A stretch of 64,000 nt of DNA from Piezodorus guildinii (lineage: Eukaryota > Arthropoda > Insecta > Hemiptera > Pentatomidae): positions 49,157,313 through 49,221,312 of the forward strand of contig CM041298.1 of NCBI GenBank assembly GCA_023052935.1, written 5' to 3'. The notes below the pieces were generated by a model. That model saw nothing but the letters and a program-made list of their open reading frames with translations, did no database searches and was not told the origin of the DNA. The position numbers and the translations under genes were made by a program. Every line of letters begins with the position of its first letter. Position 1 is the stretch's first letter. Of this stretch, positions 1 through 12,104 are shown in pieces.

Positions 1-874
1 AAACGTTCCTTAATTGATTTTAACCACGAAGGTTTGTAAAAGACGGGCGTTGCGCGCACCAGAGTTTGATAATTTCATACACATATATTTTTTTTGGAAA
101 AAAATTATTATTTTCTAATTATGAAGTATCTAGTATTCGATTCACTTGGATGAACATTAAAGTCATCACCAAATGCTCTTGAATTATTTATATACTTTTG
201 TTTTTCTATCCCATGCATTTCAGACTGGTATTTGAGTGAATGCCTTCCATGAAATGATGCTTAACGATAATTTTCTATTTATAGGTTACTTCACGTCCTT
301 GTAGTAATTAAAATATTAAAAAAACTCTTCAAATAAATATTAATTATGACTTTAAAACCGCAATATATATTTCACAATCAAGACTAGGAATGATGGACAT
401 ATTGATTTGGAATTGAAGAAGCTTGGTGTTTTATAGATGACTGCCATTGACATGTAGTGATGTGTGGTCGGTGATTCGAGTAGGCGATCTGTCACCACCT
501 CAATGCTTCACCTAAAGTGATATTTGTCCAGCAAATGCTTCACTTATCACAACAGCTATATATTCTTCTCTTACTTCTATAAGTTTTAAACTTATAAATA
601 AGCAAACGTATTATACAATACAAACGTATTTTGAACTAAATCATACTTTCCTCAACGGCCCTCAGCGTATCATTTATTTTACGTTTATTTTACCTAGTAA
701 TAGATTTATTTTTCGAAAATAATTTTATTCTTAATTAAAGTATTTAAAAGTAGTTGAACTTCACTTGGTGTTCCACTGTTATATCTATGAAACCATTGAA
801 AATATACTGATGTTATAGAAAAAATTAGTTATATCTATATAGACAGCAGTGTGGTATTCAGCACTTAATGAACA
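1..874 (+). other. 5' flank segment of array unit 1 (no gene)
   Basis: AT-rich DNA with no convincing reading frame. It is repeated at about 6,157-7,065 and 12,338-13,194. In unit 3 this DNA runs into a complete SINE, so it is pre-insertion flank rather than obligatory LINE 5' UTR. The first ~60 bases resemble the GC-richer terminus of repeat family M (see findings). Confidence 0.7.
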
Positions 875-895
875 GGGATCACTTGTAGCTGGGTG
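875..895 (+). repeat. 21-bp head of SINE family S1 fused to the LINE, unit 1
   Basis: The bases just before the LINE equal the first 21 bases of the SINE that is complete in unit 3. The join falls inside the SINE's A-box-like element (TAGCTGGGTG). The same join is at 7,066-7,086 in unit 2. Confidence 0.8.
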
Positions 896-931
896 TATTG
901 TTCCTACAGCCGACCGGTGCAGACGTCCATT

Positions 932-1858
932 ATGCCTTCTTGTGAGAAATGTTTAAAGGGTTTTTCCCATAATGCGTTTCGTGTAGAGTGCGTGAAATGT
1001 GTAAAAGTTTTTCATCTGCCATGTGCTGATATCACGAAAAGTGATTATTTACTTTTAAAAGAAAAAAAAAAGGACTGGATATGCTCACCATGTCAAGACG
1101 AAAGTGATCAAAATGAAAAGATAGAAAAAGCTATTCAGTCAGGTGACACTACTAAAATAATTTTTGCTATAGAAATGTTAAAAGAAACAATTAACACCAT
1201 GAAAAAAAGTATGGATGGTTCTCTTAACCATTATTCTGAAGTGGTTGAAAAATTATCTACAGCCGTTGAAGATAATAATAAAAAATTTGATCGTATGATT
1301 AATCAGATTAACGAATTAAGTATCGAAAATACTCAATTAAAAAATAAAATAATAGAACTGGAGGTTAAAAATAATGATTTAGAACAAACCATGGCAGCGA
1401 ACAACTTAGAAATTCATGGCGTGACTCATATTAAGGACAAAACCATACCAGAAATTGTTCAAGAGCTCGGAGGTGTACTCGACTTAGAAATTAATGATAG
1501 GGATATCAGTGAGTGCTATAGGTTAAGGCCACCTGCGGAAACAACAAGGCCTGGTATTATAGTAGCTAAATTTGTAAGCAAAAGGATAAGGGACGAGTTT
1601 ATCTATAGAGCTAGGAAGAAAGCATCAATCACAACAAGAGATTTAGGAATTATCGATGGGGAACCAAGCCGTATATTCGTAAACAACAACTTGACGTATT
1701 TCAACAGGAAACTATTACGAGACGCTAAAATAATAAAAAATGAAAAACATTACAAATTCGTTTGGTTTAATAGAAGATTAACGCTTTGTATGAGGAAGGA
1801 TGAAAATTCAAAAATTATTTTCATAAGAAATAAAAATGATTTAGCATCTCTTTGTTAA
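932..1858 (+). CDS. LINE ORF1 protein, PHD finger + coiled coil, unit 1
   Basis: Nucleic-acid-binding ORF1 protein of a CR1/Jockey-type LINE, expected to coat the element RNA. The open frame runs back to a GTG at 893, but the first ATG is at 932 and the bases before 896 are SINE, so a 308-residue product from 932 is preferred. Residues 4-54 form a PHD-type zinc finger with Cys4-x2-Cys7, Cys20-x2-Cys23, His28-x2-Cys31 and Cys51-x2-Cys54, and the usual Trp (49) two before the last pair. Residues ~85-160 are charged and heptad-like, a probable coiled coil. It leads into the NLEIHGV segment typical of LINE ORF1 RNA-binding C-termini, and a basic RRM-like tail follows. It is intact. ORF2 begins 40 bp downstream. 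PHD-bearing ORF1s are known in CR1-like and related LINEs; the exact clade is inferred. Confidence 0.85.
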   Translation: MPSCEKCLKGFSHNAFRVECVKCVKVFHLPCADITKSDYLLLKEKKKDWICSPCQDESDQNEKIEKAIQSGDTTKIIFAIEMLKETINTMKKSMDGSLNHYSEVVEKLSTAVEDNNKKFDRMINQINELSIENTQLKNKIIELEVKNNDLEQTMAANNLEIHGVTHIKDKTIPEIVQELGGVLDLEINDRDISECYRLRPPAETTRPGIIVAKFVSKRIRDEFIYRARKKASITTRDLGIIDGEPSRIFVNNNLTYFNRKLLRDAKIIKNEKHYKFVWFNRRLTLCMRKDENSKIIFIRNKNDLASLC

Positions 1859-1897
1859 ATCGAAAAGGAGAAAATAATTTAAACATTTTTAATTATA

Positions 1898-4167
1898 ATG
1901 GAAAATCGTAATATCATTTCTCAACAAAATCATAAAGAACTTAAGGTATGTCATTTAAATATTGAATCACTTATTGGACATTGGTCTCATTTTCAAAAAT
2001 ATGTACTTGAAAATAATTATGATGTAGTTTGTGTCAGCGAATCATGGTTAAATCACGGTATTGGAGATTTTTTTGTTTCAATAACCGGATATAATATTTA
2101 TAGGTCTGATCGGAAAGATAAAAATCGAGGTGGGGTATGTATTTATGTAAATCGATCCCTGTCTTGTAAAGTTTTGGATTCTTCAAAGACCCACCAGTCG
2201 TTCTCATTCGAATATTTAATTTTAGAGATTAGGCACGGCCTTGAAAATATTTTACTCATTACAATTTATAGAGCACCGAGTAATAATTTTTATATGGATT
2301 TACGTTCAATTTTAGAAAAATTCGTTCCAACGTATGACAATATAATTTTAAATGGTGATCGGAATGTTAATTTTTCAACTATATCTTATGATTCAAAATT
2401 TTTAAATAACCTTTTTCGCAGCTTTAATTTGTCACTCGTAAAATTTAACCCTACTTGTCATACTAAAACAAATAATACTTGGCTAGATATTATGGTGGTC
2501 GATTGTAAAAATATAGATAGAGTAATCACATCGGGTCAACTATCAGTTCCTTTTTGCCGCCAACATGACATTATATTTTTATGTTATCGGCTTGGGGAAT
2601 CTCAAATATTTAGGAATGTGATTTTTCGAGACTTAAAAAATTTTAATCATAAGAAATTTAATGATGAACTGGACACTATGGACTGGGAAGAAATAGCTAA
2701 TTCAAATAATATTGATGATAAAATTAGACTATTAAATTCGAAACTTTTTTATTTTTTAGATAAGTATGCTCCTTATAAATCCGTAACTTATAAAAAGAAA
2801 CCCGCTCCTTGGTTCAATTCTGAAATAAAAAATTTAATGAAAATTAGAGACCGTTTTAGGAGAAATTATAAGTTCTCGAAAAATCCCGTTTTCCTTGAAC
2901 AGTTCAAACTATATAGAAATAAAGTTACCTCAGAAATTCGTAAAAATAAACTATATTGAAAATTTGACCTCCTCTAGAACACCAGAAAAACTTTGGAAAA
3001 TTATCCGTAGTCTTGGCTTAGTAAAAAATCGTGAGGCTTTACCCTTGACTGTCTCAAAATCTGAATTAAATAAATATTTCGTAAATCCATTATCTTATCG
3101 TTTTTCTTCTTCTTCGGAACTATTTCGCGCTGATAGTGAATTCGATTCGAATGTTTTTTTCTTCGCCCACGTCAGCCTAGAACTTTTTCTTAAAAATTTT
3201 CAAAAATCGAATATGCATTCTTCTGGAATCGATCGCCTACCTTTAAAATCTCCTCGGTTTTGAAATCATGCAAGTATCACGTTTATGCCGACGATATCGT
3301 TATTTATTTGTCTTCATCCGTACATGAGTTCAACGAAAATGTAAACAAAATAAATCGAGACATAGATGAAATCTTGGTCTGGTCAAATAGATTAAAACTT
3401 GTTTTAAATCCGTCAAAGACAAAGACAATAATTTTTGGCAGTCGTTTCTATTTAAAATCGGTGATGGAAAGAAATCCCCAAAAAATAATTTTAGGCAAAA
3501 CATATATTGAATACTCTGAATCGTTAAAGCTTTTGGGTGTTACCTTCTCTAGTACTCTTGACTGGCAATATCACGCTGTAAATATATCAAAAATAATTTT
3601 TAAACAATTAGGCTATTTACGTAGAAACAGAGACTATTTGCCTGTACAGGTTCGAAAACATCTCGTTTCCACACTTATAATACCGCACGTTGATTACTGC
3701 AGCATATTATTTACTGATATGTTTAATAGAGACATAACGATTTTACAGGGAGCGTTAAATGCGTGTGTAAGATTTATTTTCGATCTCCAAATTAATGATC
3801 ACGTAACACCCTCATTTAAAAACTCAATTGGCTAAAAATTCCCGAAAGAAGAAAATATTTGTTAGGAATTTTCCTATACAAACTTTTTAATAAAAGAACT
3901 CCGAATTATATCCTGGAATTTTTCGAAAATCACTTGTCTCTTCCAACGCGTCCGACGAGAGAAACCCACAGTTTATACAATATACCTGTACACCGTACAA
4001 CCCGATACGATAAATCTTTATTAATAAGCAGTATACATTTATGGGATAAAATTCCTCATATCATTAAAGAATCAAAATCCCTTTCGATTTTCAAAAATCG
4101 GTACTACAAAGTACTACAAAATTATTTTTTTTTCACTGGTTTTATTAAATTCGATATTGAGTATTGA
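1898..4167 (+). pseudogene. LINE ORF2 (endonuclease-RT), frameshifted and internally deleted, unit 1
   Basis: Polyprotein that would nick target DNA and reverse-transcribe the element. The ATG at 1898 opens a 353-residue stretch with an APE-type endonuclease: Asn21 in HLN, Glu48 in SES, a GGV-IY motif, YRAP, GDRN (usually GDFN), LDIM, and a terminal RQHDII where SDH is usual. A frameshift near 2,950 moves the linker into the frame ending at 3,263. The next frame (3,260-3,835) begins almost at YADD, the catalytic RT motif, so the RT fingers and most of the palm are missing. I estimate about 140-150 codons lost. A lost A near 3,822, relative to unit 2, splits the C-terminal part, which resumes at 3,859-4,167. 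There is no RNase H domain and no terminal zinc knuckle. It cannot encode an active RT. Confidence 0.9.
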
Positions 4168-5725
4168 TTGGTTAAACAGTAAATACAATGATATATATTT
4201 ATATTCTTTCTGCCTCAAGTTTCTTAATGTAAAATTGAATTTGATTTGTTTTTTTTTATTATCACTCTTTATTCTGAATTTTTTAAATCGTAAATTGATC
4301 TTTTGTTGTAAGTTTTTTTTATCGGTTCCATAATTTTCTTTAGCAATATTGCTCTGCCTAGTTTTGTAAGGGGTATAAAATTCTATGTACGTTTTAATTT
4401 ATTATTTTACTTTCATTTTTTTCAGAAAAAAATAATTTTAGTAAGACGGTAAGGTGTTTAAAAATTGTATTTTGGTTTATTATTTGAATAAAACATGAAA
4501 ATTTTCTGTTTATGTTTAAAATTGAATTTTTATTTCAGTTTCGTTTTTTATGTAATTTTAAGTTGTTTACAAGTATTTATGTACTTTTCTTTATAAAGGA
4601 GACTTTTAATTTGTTCTGTAAGATTAAATATTTTAAATCATTTGTGATTTTGATGGATTGGTGATTAAAATTGTATTTTATGTTTCACTATTTTTCTACT
4701 TTATTTTAATTATTACTTTTATTGATTCTTATGTTGATTATTACATTTTGATTTGAAAATTGTCTATATGGTTTAGTGAAATTCGATTTATTCACAAGTA
4801 TTTGTTTAATTTACTTTTAATACTCTTATAATATATTATTAGTATAATTTTCGTGAAGTTTGAATTTTCCAAAATTATTTATGTATTTTTATTTGTAAAG
4901 AAAAGTTTTATTTGAGTTTGTATAAAGGAATACTTGAATAATTTAAGATTTCAATATTTTATGTAAATTGTTTCTCTGATTTTGTTTCTATTTATGATTA
5001 TTATTTTTTATTGATTCTTATATTGATTACTAATTTTTGAGTCTAAATTTTCTATCTGGTTTGTAAGATTTAAGTTATTCACAAGTATTTACATTTTTAT
5101 TTATGGATATTCTTGAGAAAATTATTTAAAGTTAAATATTTATGGTTTCTTTTTGTAATTGTTTTAGTTTTTCCACAATTATTTATGCATTTTTATTTGT
5201 AAAGAAAATTTTTATTTGATTTGGTATAAAGAAATACTTGAAAAATTTAAGATTCAACAAATAGTTACCTTATTTTCATCATTTTTCTGACTTTGTTTCT
5301 ATTAATGATTATTGTTTTTATTGATTCTTATGTTGATTATTAATTTTGTGCTTAACTTTTTCTATCTGGTTTGTATAATTTGAGTTATTAACAAGTAAAT
5401 ACTTTTTTATATATAGATATTCTTGAACATTTTCTTTATAGGTAAATATTTTTAGCTTCAATTTTGTGAAATTTTAAGTTTTCAGAATAATTATATATTT
5501 TATTTGTAAAGAAAAGTTTTATTTGATTATTTTTTTAATTTAATTAATTTAAAATTCAACAGTTATTCATTTTATGTTCATTACATTTTTTATTCATTTA
5601 CTTATATTAATACTGTTTTGTAAAAACTGTCGGCTGATATGAATATTATACTTATTTGTATTGCTCAAGGAGACTACATTGTCTCAGAGCATTAAAATGT
5701 AAATTGTAAATATGTTAAAAGGTAA
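4168..5725 (+). repeat. LINE 3' UTR with ~300-bp degenerate internal tandem repeats, unit 1
   Basis: Very AT-rich. A block beginning ATTGATTCTTAT recurs at about 4,721, 5,010 and 5,320 (spacings 289 and 310), followed each time by similar segments (CTATCTGGTTTGTA, TTATTCACAAGTATTTAC, TTTTTATTTGTAAAGAAAA). Partial units lie on both sides, giving three to four diverged copies from about 4,550 to 5,570. Repeated in unit 2 at 10,360-11,915. Confidence 0.75.
5663..5690 (+). other. 3'-terminal hairpin of the array LINE, unit 1
   Basis: GCTC-aag-GAGAC-tacatt-GTCTC-a-GAGC forms two stacked helices with a small internal loop. It is followed by A-rich sequence and a TC microsatellite tail. A related hairpin at 36,132-36,155 ends a diverged LINE of the same group. 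It is probably the 3' structure recognised for reverse transcription, as known for several LINE groups. Confidence 0.65.
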
Positions 5726-5730
5726 ATAAA

Positions 5731-5761
5731 ATCTCTCTCTCTCACTCTCTCTCTCTCTCTC

Positions 5762-5832
<71 letters not shown>

Positions 5833-5912
5833 CTCTTCTCCTTCTCTCTCTCTCTCTTCTTCTCTCATCTATATATATATATATATATATAATATTATAT
5901 ATATATATATAT
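5731..5912 (+). repeat. (TC)n then (TA)n microsatellite tail, unit 1
   Basis: About 140 bp of CT repeats with interruptions, then about 40 bp of AT repeats, directly after the LINE 3' end. Probably a LINE tail that expanded. The counterpart at 11,921-12,101 is cleaner. Confidence 0.9.
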
Positions 5913-7065
5913 CACATATACATATTCATACACATGTATTTATTCATATATTTTATTAAATTCCATATTTTCTAATATTAGAAGAGTTAAATATTCATTA
6001 AATCAATAGAACTTATCTAATTTTCTTTATTAAGGTTTTAATTTATGATGATTATAATATCATATTAACTGCAACGTTTTTCACGGCGTTGCTACAATCA
6101 TCCTGATTTAAATCGAAAATTGAGATTTAGGCAATCATTAAAGATCTTTATTTTAAACGTTTTACTGATTGACTTTTAACCACGAAAGTTTGAAAAGGAA
6201 GGCGTGCGCGCACGCAAGGATTTTTACCCAATTTCATACACATTATTTTTTTTTGCAAAAAAATTATTATTTTTAATTATGAAGTTATATAGTATTCGAT
6301 TCACTTGGATGAACATTAAGTTCTCACCATATGATCTTGAATTATTTTATATACTTTTGTTTTTCTATCCATGGCATTTCATTGATTTCTAGACTATGGT
6401 ATTTGTTGGGATGCCTTCCATGAACTGATTGACTCTTAACGATTAATTTTCTATTTTTTGGTTATTTACTTCGTCCTTGTAATATTTAAAATATTAAAAA
6501 AAAAATCTCTTCAAATAGAATATTAATTATGACTTCTTAAAACAGCAATATATATTTTCACAATCAAGACTAGGGAAATGCATGGTCATATTAGATTTGG
6601 AATTGAAGAAAGCTTGGTGTTTTATAGATGACTGCCATTGACATGTAGTGATGTGTGGTCGGTGATTCGAGTAGGCGATCTGTCACCACCTCAATGCTTC
6701 ACCTAAAGTGATATTTGTCCAGCAAATGCTTCACTTATCACAACAGCTATATATTCTTCTCTTACTTCTATAAGTTTTAAACTTATAAATAAGCAAACGT
6801 ATTATACAATACAAACGTATTTTGAACTAAATCATACTTTCCTCAACGGCCCTCAGCGTATCATTTATTTTACGTTTATTTTACCTAGTAATAGATTTAT
6901 TTTTCGAAAATAATTTTATTCTTAATTAAAGTATTTAAAAGTAGTTGAACTTCACTTGGTGTTCCACTGTTATATCTATGAAACCATTGAAAATATACTG
7001 ATGTTATAGAAAAAATTAGTTATATCTATATAGACAGCAGTGTGGTATTCAGCACTTAATGAACA
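5913..7065 (+). other. Unit 1/unit 2 junction and 5' flank of unit 2 (no gene)
   Basis: AT-rich flank of the array. Compared with the same segment at 12,102-12,900 and at 1-560, the stretch from about 5,600 to 6,600 differs by many small insertions and deletions. From about 6,600 on it is nearly identical to unit 1. The short reading frame at 6,204-6,392 is not conserved in the other units and is not credited. Confidence 0.75.
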
Positions 7066-7086
7066 GGGATCACTTGTAGCTGGGTG
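7066..7086 (+). repeat. 21-bp SINE S1 head fused to the LINE, unit 2
   Basis: Same SINE-LINE join as at 875-895, showing that the array was amplified after the join formed. Confidence 0.8.
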
Positions 7087-7122
7087 TATTGTTCCTACAG
7101 CCGACCGGTGCAGACGTCCATT

Positions 7123-8049
7123 ATGCCTTCTTGTGAGAAATGTTTAAAGGGTTTTTCCCATAATGCGTTTCGTGTAGAGTGCGTGAAATGTGTAAAAGTT
7201 TTTCATCTGCCATGTGCTGATATCACGAAAAGTGATTATTTACTTTTAAAAGAAAAAAAAAAGGACTGGATATGCTCACCATGTCAAGACGAAAGTGATC
7301 AAAATGAAAAGATAGAAAAAGCTATTCAGTCAGGTGACACTACTAAAATAATTTTTGCTATAGAAATGTTAAAAGAAACAATTAACACCATGAAAAAAAG
7401 TATGGATGGTTCTCTTAACCATTATTCTGAAGTGGTTGAAAAATTATCTACAGCCGTTGAAGATAATAATAAAAAATTTGATCGTATGATTAATCAGATT
7501 AACGAATTAAGTATCGAAAATACTCAATTAAAAAATAAAATAATAGAACTGGAGGTTAAAAATAATGATTTAGAACAAACCATGGCAGCGAACAACTTAG
7601 AAATTCATGGCGTGACTCATATTAAGGACAAAACCATACCAGAAATTGTTCAAGAGCTCGGAGGTGTACTCGACTTAGAAATTAATGATAGGGATATCAG
7701 TGAGTGCTATAGGTTAAGGCCACCTGCGGAAACAACAAGGCCTGGTATTATAGTAGCTAAATTTGTAAGCAAAAGGATAAGGGACGAGTTTATCTATAGA
7801 GCTAGGAAGAAAGCATCAATCACAACAAGAGATTTAGGAATTATCGATGGGGAACCAAGCCGTATATTCGTAAACAACAACTTGACGTATTTCAACAGGA
7901 AACTATTACGAGACGCTAAAATAATAAAAAATGAAAAACATTACAAATTCGTTTGGTTTAATAGAAGATTAACGCTTTGTATGAGGAAGGATGAAAATTC
8001 AAAAATTATTTTCATAAGAAATAAAAATGATTTAGCATCTCTTTGTTAA
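7123..8049 (+). CDS. LINE ORF1 protein, PHD finger + coiled coil, unit 2
   Basis: Second copy of the 308-residue ORF1, apparently identical in protein sequence to the copy at 932-1858, with the same PHD cysteines and histidine, coiled coil and C-terminal RNA-binding-type region. The open frame extends back to 7,084, but that part is SINE-derived. Whether it is expressed cannot be seen. No promoter is evident, and the upstream DNA is genomic flank rather than LINE 5' UTR. Confidence 0.85.
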   Translation: MPSCEKCLKGFSHNAFRVECVKCVKVFHLPCADITKSDYLLLKEKKKDWICSPCQDESDQNEKIEKAIQSGDTTKIIFAIEMLKETINTMKKSMDGSLNHYSEVVEKLSTAVEDNNKKFDRMINQINELSIENTQLKNKIIELEVKNNDLEQTMAANNLEIHGVTHIKDKTIPEIVQELGGVLDLEINDRDISECYRLRPPAETTRPGIIVAKFVSKRIRDEFIYRARKKASITTRDLGIIDGEPSRIFVNNNLTYFNRKLLRDAKIIKNEKHYKFVWFNRRLTLCMRKDENSKIIFIRNKNDLASLC

Positions 8050-8088
8050 ATCGAAAAGGAGAAAATAATTTAAACATTTTTAATTATA

Positions 8089-10359
8089 ATGGAAAATCGT
8101 AATATCATTTCTCAACAAAATCATAAAGAACTTAAGGTATGTCATTTAAATATTGAATCACTTATTGGACATTGGTCTCATTTTCAAAAATATGTACTTG
8201 AAAATAATTATGATGTAGTTTGTGTCAGCGAATCATGGTTAAATCACGGTATTGGAGATTTTTTTGTTTCAATAACCGGATATAATATTTATAGGTCTGA
8301 TCGGAAAGATAAAAATCGAGGTGGGGTATGTATTTATGTAAATCGATCCCTGTCTTGTAAAGTTTTGGATTCTTCAAAGACCCACCAGTCGTTCTCATTC
8401 GAATATTTAATTTTAGAGATTAGGCACGGCCTTGAAAATATTTTACTCATTACAATTTATAGAGCACCGAGTAATAATTTTTATATGGATTTACGTTCAA
8501 TTTTAGAAAAATTCGTTCCAACGTATGACAATATAATTTTAAATGGTGATCGGAATGTTAATTTTTCAACTATATCTTATGATTCAAAATTTTTAAATAA
8601 CCTTTTTCGCAGCTTTAATTTGTCACTCGTAAAATTTAACCCTACTTGTCATACTAAAACAAATAATACTTGGCTAGATATTATGGTGGTCGATTGTAAA
8701 AATATAGATAGAGTAATCACATCGGGTCAACTATCAGTTCCTTTTTGCCGCCAACATGACATTATATTTTTATGTTATCGGCTTGGGGAATCTCAAATAT
8801 TTAGGAATGTGATTTTTCGAGACTTAAAAAATTTTAATCATAAGAAATTTAATGATGAACTGGACACTATGGACTGGGAAGAAATAGCTAATTCAAATAA
8901 TATTGATGATAAAATTAGACTATTAAATTCGAAACTTTTTTATTTTTTAGATAAGTATGCTCCTTATAAATCCGTAACTTATAAAAAGAAACCCGCTCCT
9001 TGGTTCAATTCTGAAATAAAAAATTTAATGAAAATTAGAGACCGTTTTAGGAGAAATTATAAGTTCTCGAAAAATCCCGTTTTCCTTGAACAGTTCAAAC
9101 TATATAGAAATAAAGTTACCTCAGAAATTCGTAAAAATAAACTATATTGAAAATTTGACCTCCTCTAGAACACCAGAAAAACTTTGGAAAATTATCCGTA
9201 GTCTTGGCTTAGTAAAAAATCGTGAGGCTTTACCCTTGACTGTCTCAAAATCTGAATTAAATAAATATTTCGTAAATCCATTATCTTATCGTTTTTCTTC
9301 TTCTTCGGAACTATTTCGCGCTGATAGTGAATTCGATTCGAATGTTTTTTTCTTCGCCCACGTCAGCCTAGAACTTTTTCTTAAAAATTTTCAAAAATCG
9401 AATATGCATTCTTCTGGAATCGATCGCCTACCTTTAAAATCTCCTCGGTTTTGAAATCATGCAAGTATCACGTTTATGCCGACGATATCGTTATTTATTT
9501 GTCTTCATCCGTACATGAGTTCAACGAAAATGTAAACAAAATAAATCGAGACATAGATGAAATCTTGGTCTGGTCAAATAGATTAAAACTTGTTTTAAAT
9601 CCGTCAAAGACAAAGACAATAATTTTTGGCAGTCGTTTCTATTTAAAATCGGTGATGGAAAGAAATCCCCAAAAAATAATTTTAGGCAAAACATATATTG
9701 AATACTCTGAATCGTTAAAGCTTTTGGGTGTTACCTTCTCTAGTACTCTTGACTGGCAATATCACGCTGTAAATATATCAAAAATAATTTTTAAACAATT
9801 AGGCTATTTACGTAGAAACAGAGACTATTTGCCTGTACAGGTTCGAAAACATCTCGTTTCCACACTTATAATACCGCACGTTGATTACTGCAGCATATTA
9901 TTTACTGATATGTTTAATAGAGACATAACGATTTTACAGGGAGCGTTAAATGCGTGTGTAAGATTTATTTTCGATCTCCAAATTAATGATCACGTAACAC
10001 CCTCATTTAAAAAACTCAATTGGCTAAAAATTCCCGAAAGAAGAAAATATTTGTTAGGAATTTTCCTATACAAACTTTTTAATAAAAGAACTCCGAATTA
10101 TATCCTGGAATTTTTCGAAAATCACTTGTCTCTTCCAACGCGTCCGACGAGAGAAACCCACAGTTTATACAATATACCTGTACACCGTACAACCCGATAC
10201 GATAAATCTTTATTAATAAGCAGTATACATTTATGGGATAAAATTCCTCATATCATTAAAGAATCAAAATCCCTTTCGATTTTCAAAAATCGGTACTACA
10301 AAGTACTACAAAATTATTTTTTTTTCACTGGTTTTATTAAATTCGATATTGAGTATTGA
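8089..10359 (+). pseudogene. LINE ORF2 (endonuclease-RT), internally deleted, unit 2
   Basis: Same structure as unit 1: APE endonuclease 8,089-9,150, frameshift to 9,086-9,454, loss of the RT fingers and palm, then YADD through the C-terminus in one open frame (9,451-10,359, 302 codons). Here the A-run near 10,010 has six As, so the C-terminal part is not split as in unit 1. The C-terminal ~110 residues match a remnant at 35,541-35,909. The shared deletion and frameshift place both lesions before the tandem duplication. Confidence 0.9.
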
Positions 10360-11915
10360 TTGGTTAAACAGTAAATACAATGATATATATTTATATTCTT
10401 TCTGCCTCAAGTTTCTTAATGTAAAATTGAATTTGATTTGTTTTTTTTTATTATCACTCTTTATTCTGAATTTTTTAAATCGTAAATTGATCTTTTGTTG
10501 TAAGTTTTTTTTATCGGTTCCATAATTTTCTTTAGCAATATTGCTCTGCCTAGTTTTGTAAGGGGGTATAAAATTCTATGTACGTTTTAATTTATTTTAC
10601 TTTCATTTTTTTCAGAAAAAATAATTTTAGTAAGACGGTAAGGTGTTTAAAAATTGTATTTTGGTTTATTATTTGAATAAAACATGTAAATTTTCTGTTT
10701 ATGTTTAAAATTGAATTTTATTTCAGTTTCGTTTTTATGTAATTTTAAGTTGTTTACAAGTATTTATGTACTTTTCTTTATAAAGGAGACTTTTAATTTT
10801 GTTCTGTAAGATTAAATATTTTAAATCATTTGTGATTTTGATGGATTGGTGATTAAAATTGTATTTTATGTTTCACTATTTTTCTACTTTATTTTAATTA
10901 TTACTTTTATTGATTCTTATGTTGATTATTACATTTTGATTTGAAAATTGTCTATATGGTTTAGTGAAATTCGATTTATTCACAAGTATTTGTTTAATTT
11001 ACTTTTAATACTCTTATAATATATTATTAGTATAATTTTCGTGAAGTTTGAATTTTCCAAAATTATTTATGTATTTTTATTTGTAAAGAAAAGTTTTATT
11101 TGAGTTTGTATAAAGGAATACTTGAATAATTTAAGATTTCAATATTTTTATGTAAATTGTTTCTCTGATTTTGTTTCTATTTATGATTATTATTTTTATT
11201 GATTCTTATATTGATTACTAATTTTTGAGTCTAAATTTTCTATCTGGTTTGTAAGATTTAAGTTATTCACAAGTATTTACATTTTTTATTTATGGATATT
11301 CTTGAGAAAATTATTTAAAGTTAAATATTTATGGTTTCTTTTTGTAATTGTTTTAGTTTTTCCACAATTATTTATGCATTTTTATTTGTAAAGAAAATTT
11401 TTATTTGATTTGGTATAAAGAAATACTTGAAAAATTTAAGATTCAACAAATAGTTACCTTATTTTCATCATTTTTCTGACTTTGTTTCTATTAATGATTA
11501 TTGTTTTTATTGATTCTTATGTTGATTATTAATTTTGTGCTTAACTTTTTCTATCTGGTTTGTATAATTTGAGTTATTAACAAGTAAATACTTTTTTATT
11601 TATAGATATTCTTGAACATTTTCTTTATAGGTAAATATTTTTAGCTTCAATTTTGTGAAATTTTAAGTTTTTCAGAATAATTATATATTTTTATTTGTAA
11701 AGAAAAGTTTTATTTGATTATTTTTTTAATTTAATTAATTTAAAATTCAACAGTTATTCATTTTATGTTCATTACATTTTTTATTCATTTACTTATAATT
11801 ACTGTTTTGTAAAAACTGTCGGCTGATATGATATTATACTTATTTGTATTGCTCAAGGAGACTACATTGTCTCAGAGCATTAAAATGTAAAATTGTAAAT
11901 ATGTTAAAAGGTAAA
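10360..11915 (+). repeat. LINE 3' UTR with ~300-bp internal repeats and terminal hairpin, unit 2
   Basis: Counterpart of 4,168-5,725. The ATTGATTCTTAT block lies at about 10,909 and recurs twice at ~300-bp spacing. The terminal two-helix hairpin is at 11,851-11,878. Confidence 0.75.
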
Positions 11916-11916
11916 T

Positions 11917-12104
<188 letters not shown>

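Noticed and set aside
893..931. Upstream extension of LINE ORF1
   Set aside because: Open but starts at GTG, and its first bases are SINE-derived. The ATG at 932 directly precedes the PHD finger.
6204..6392. 62-codon open frame in the array flank
   Set aside because: Present only in the indel-noisy unit 2 flank. The equivalent sequence in units 1 and 3 does not keep it.
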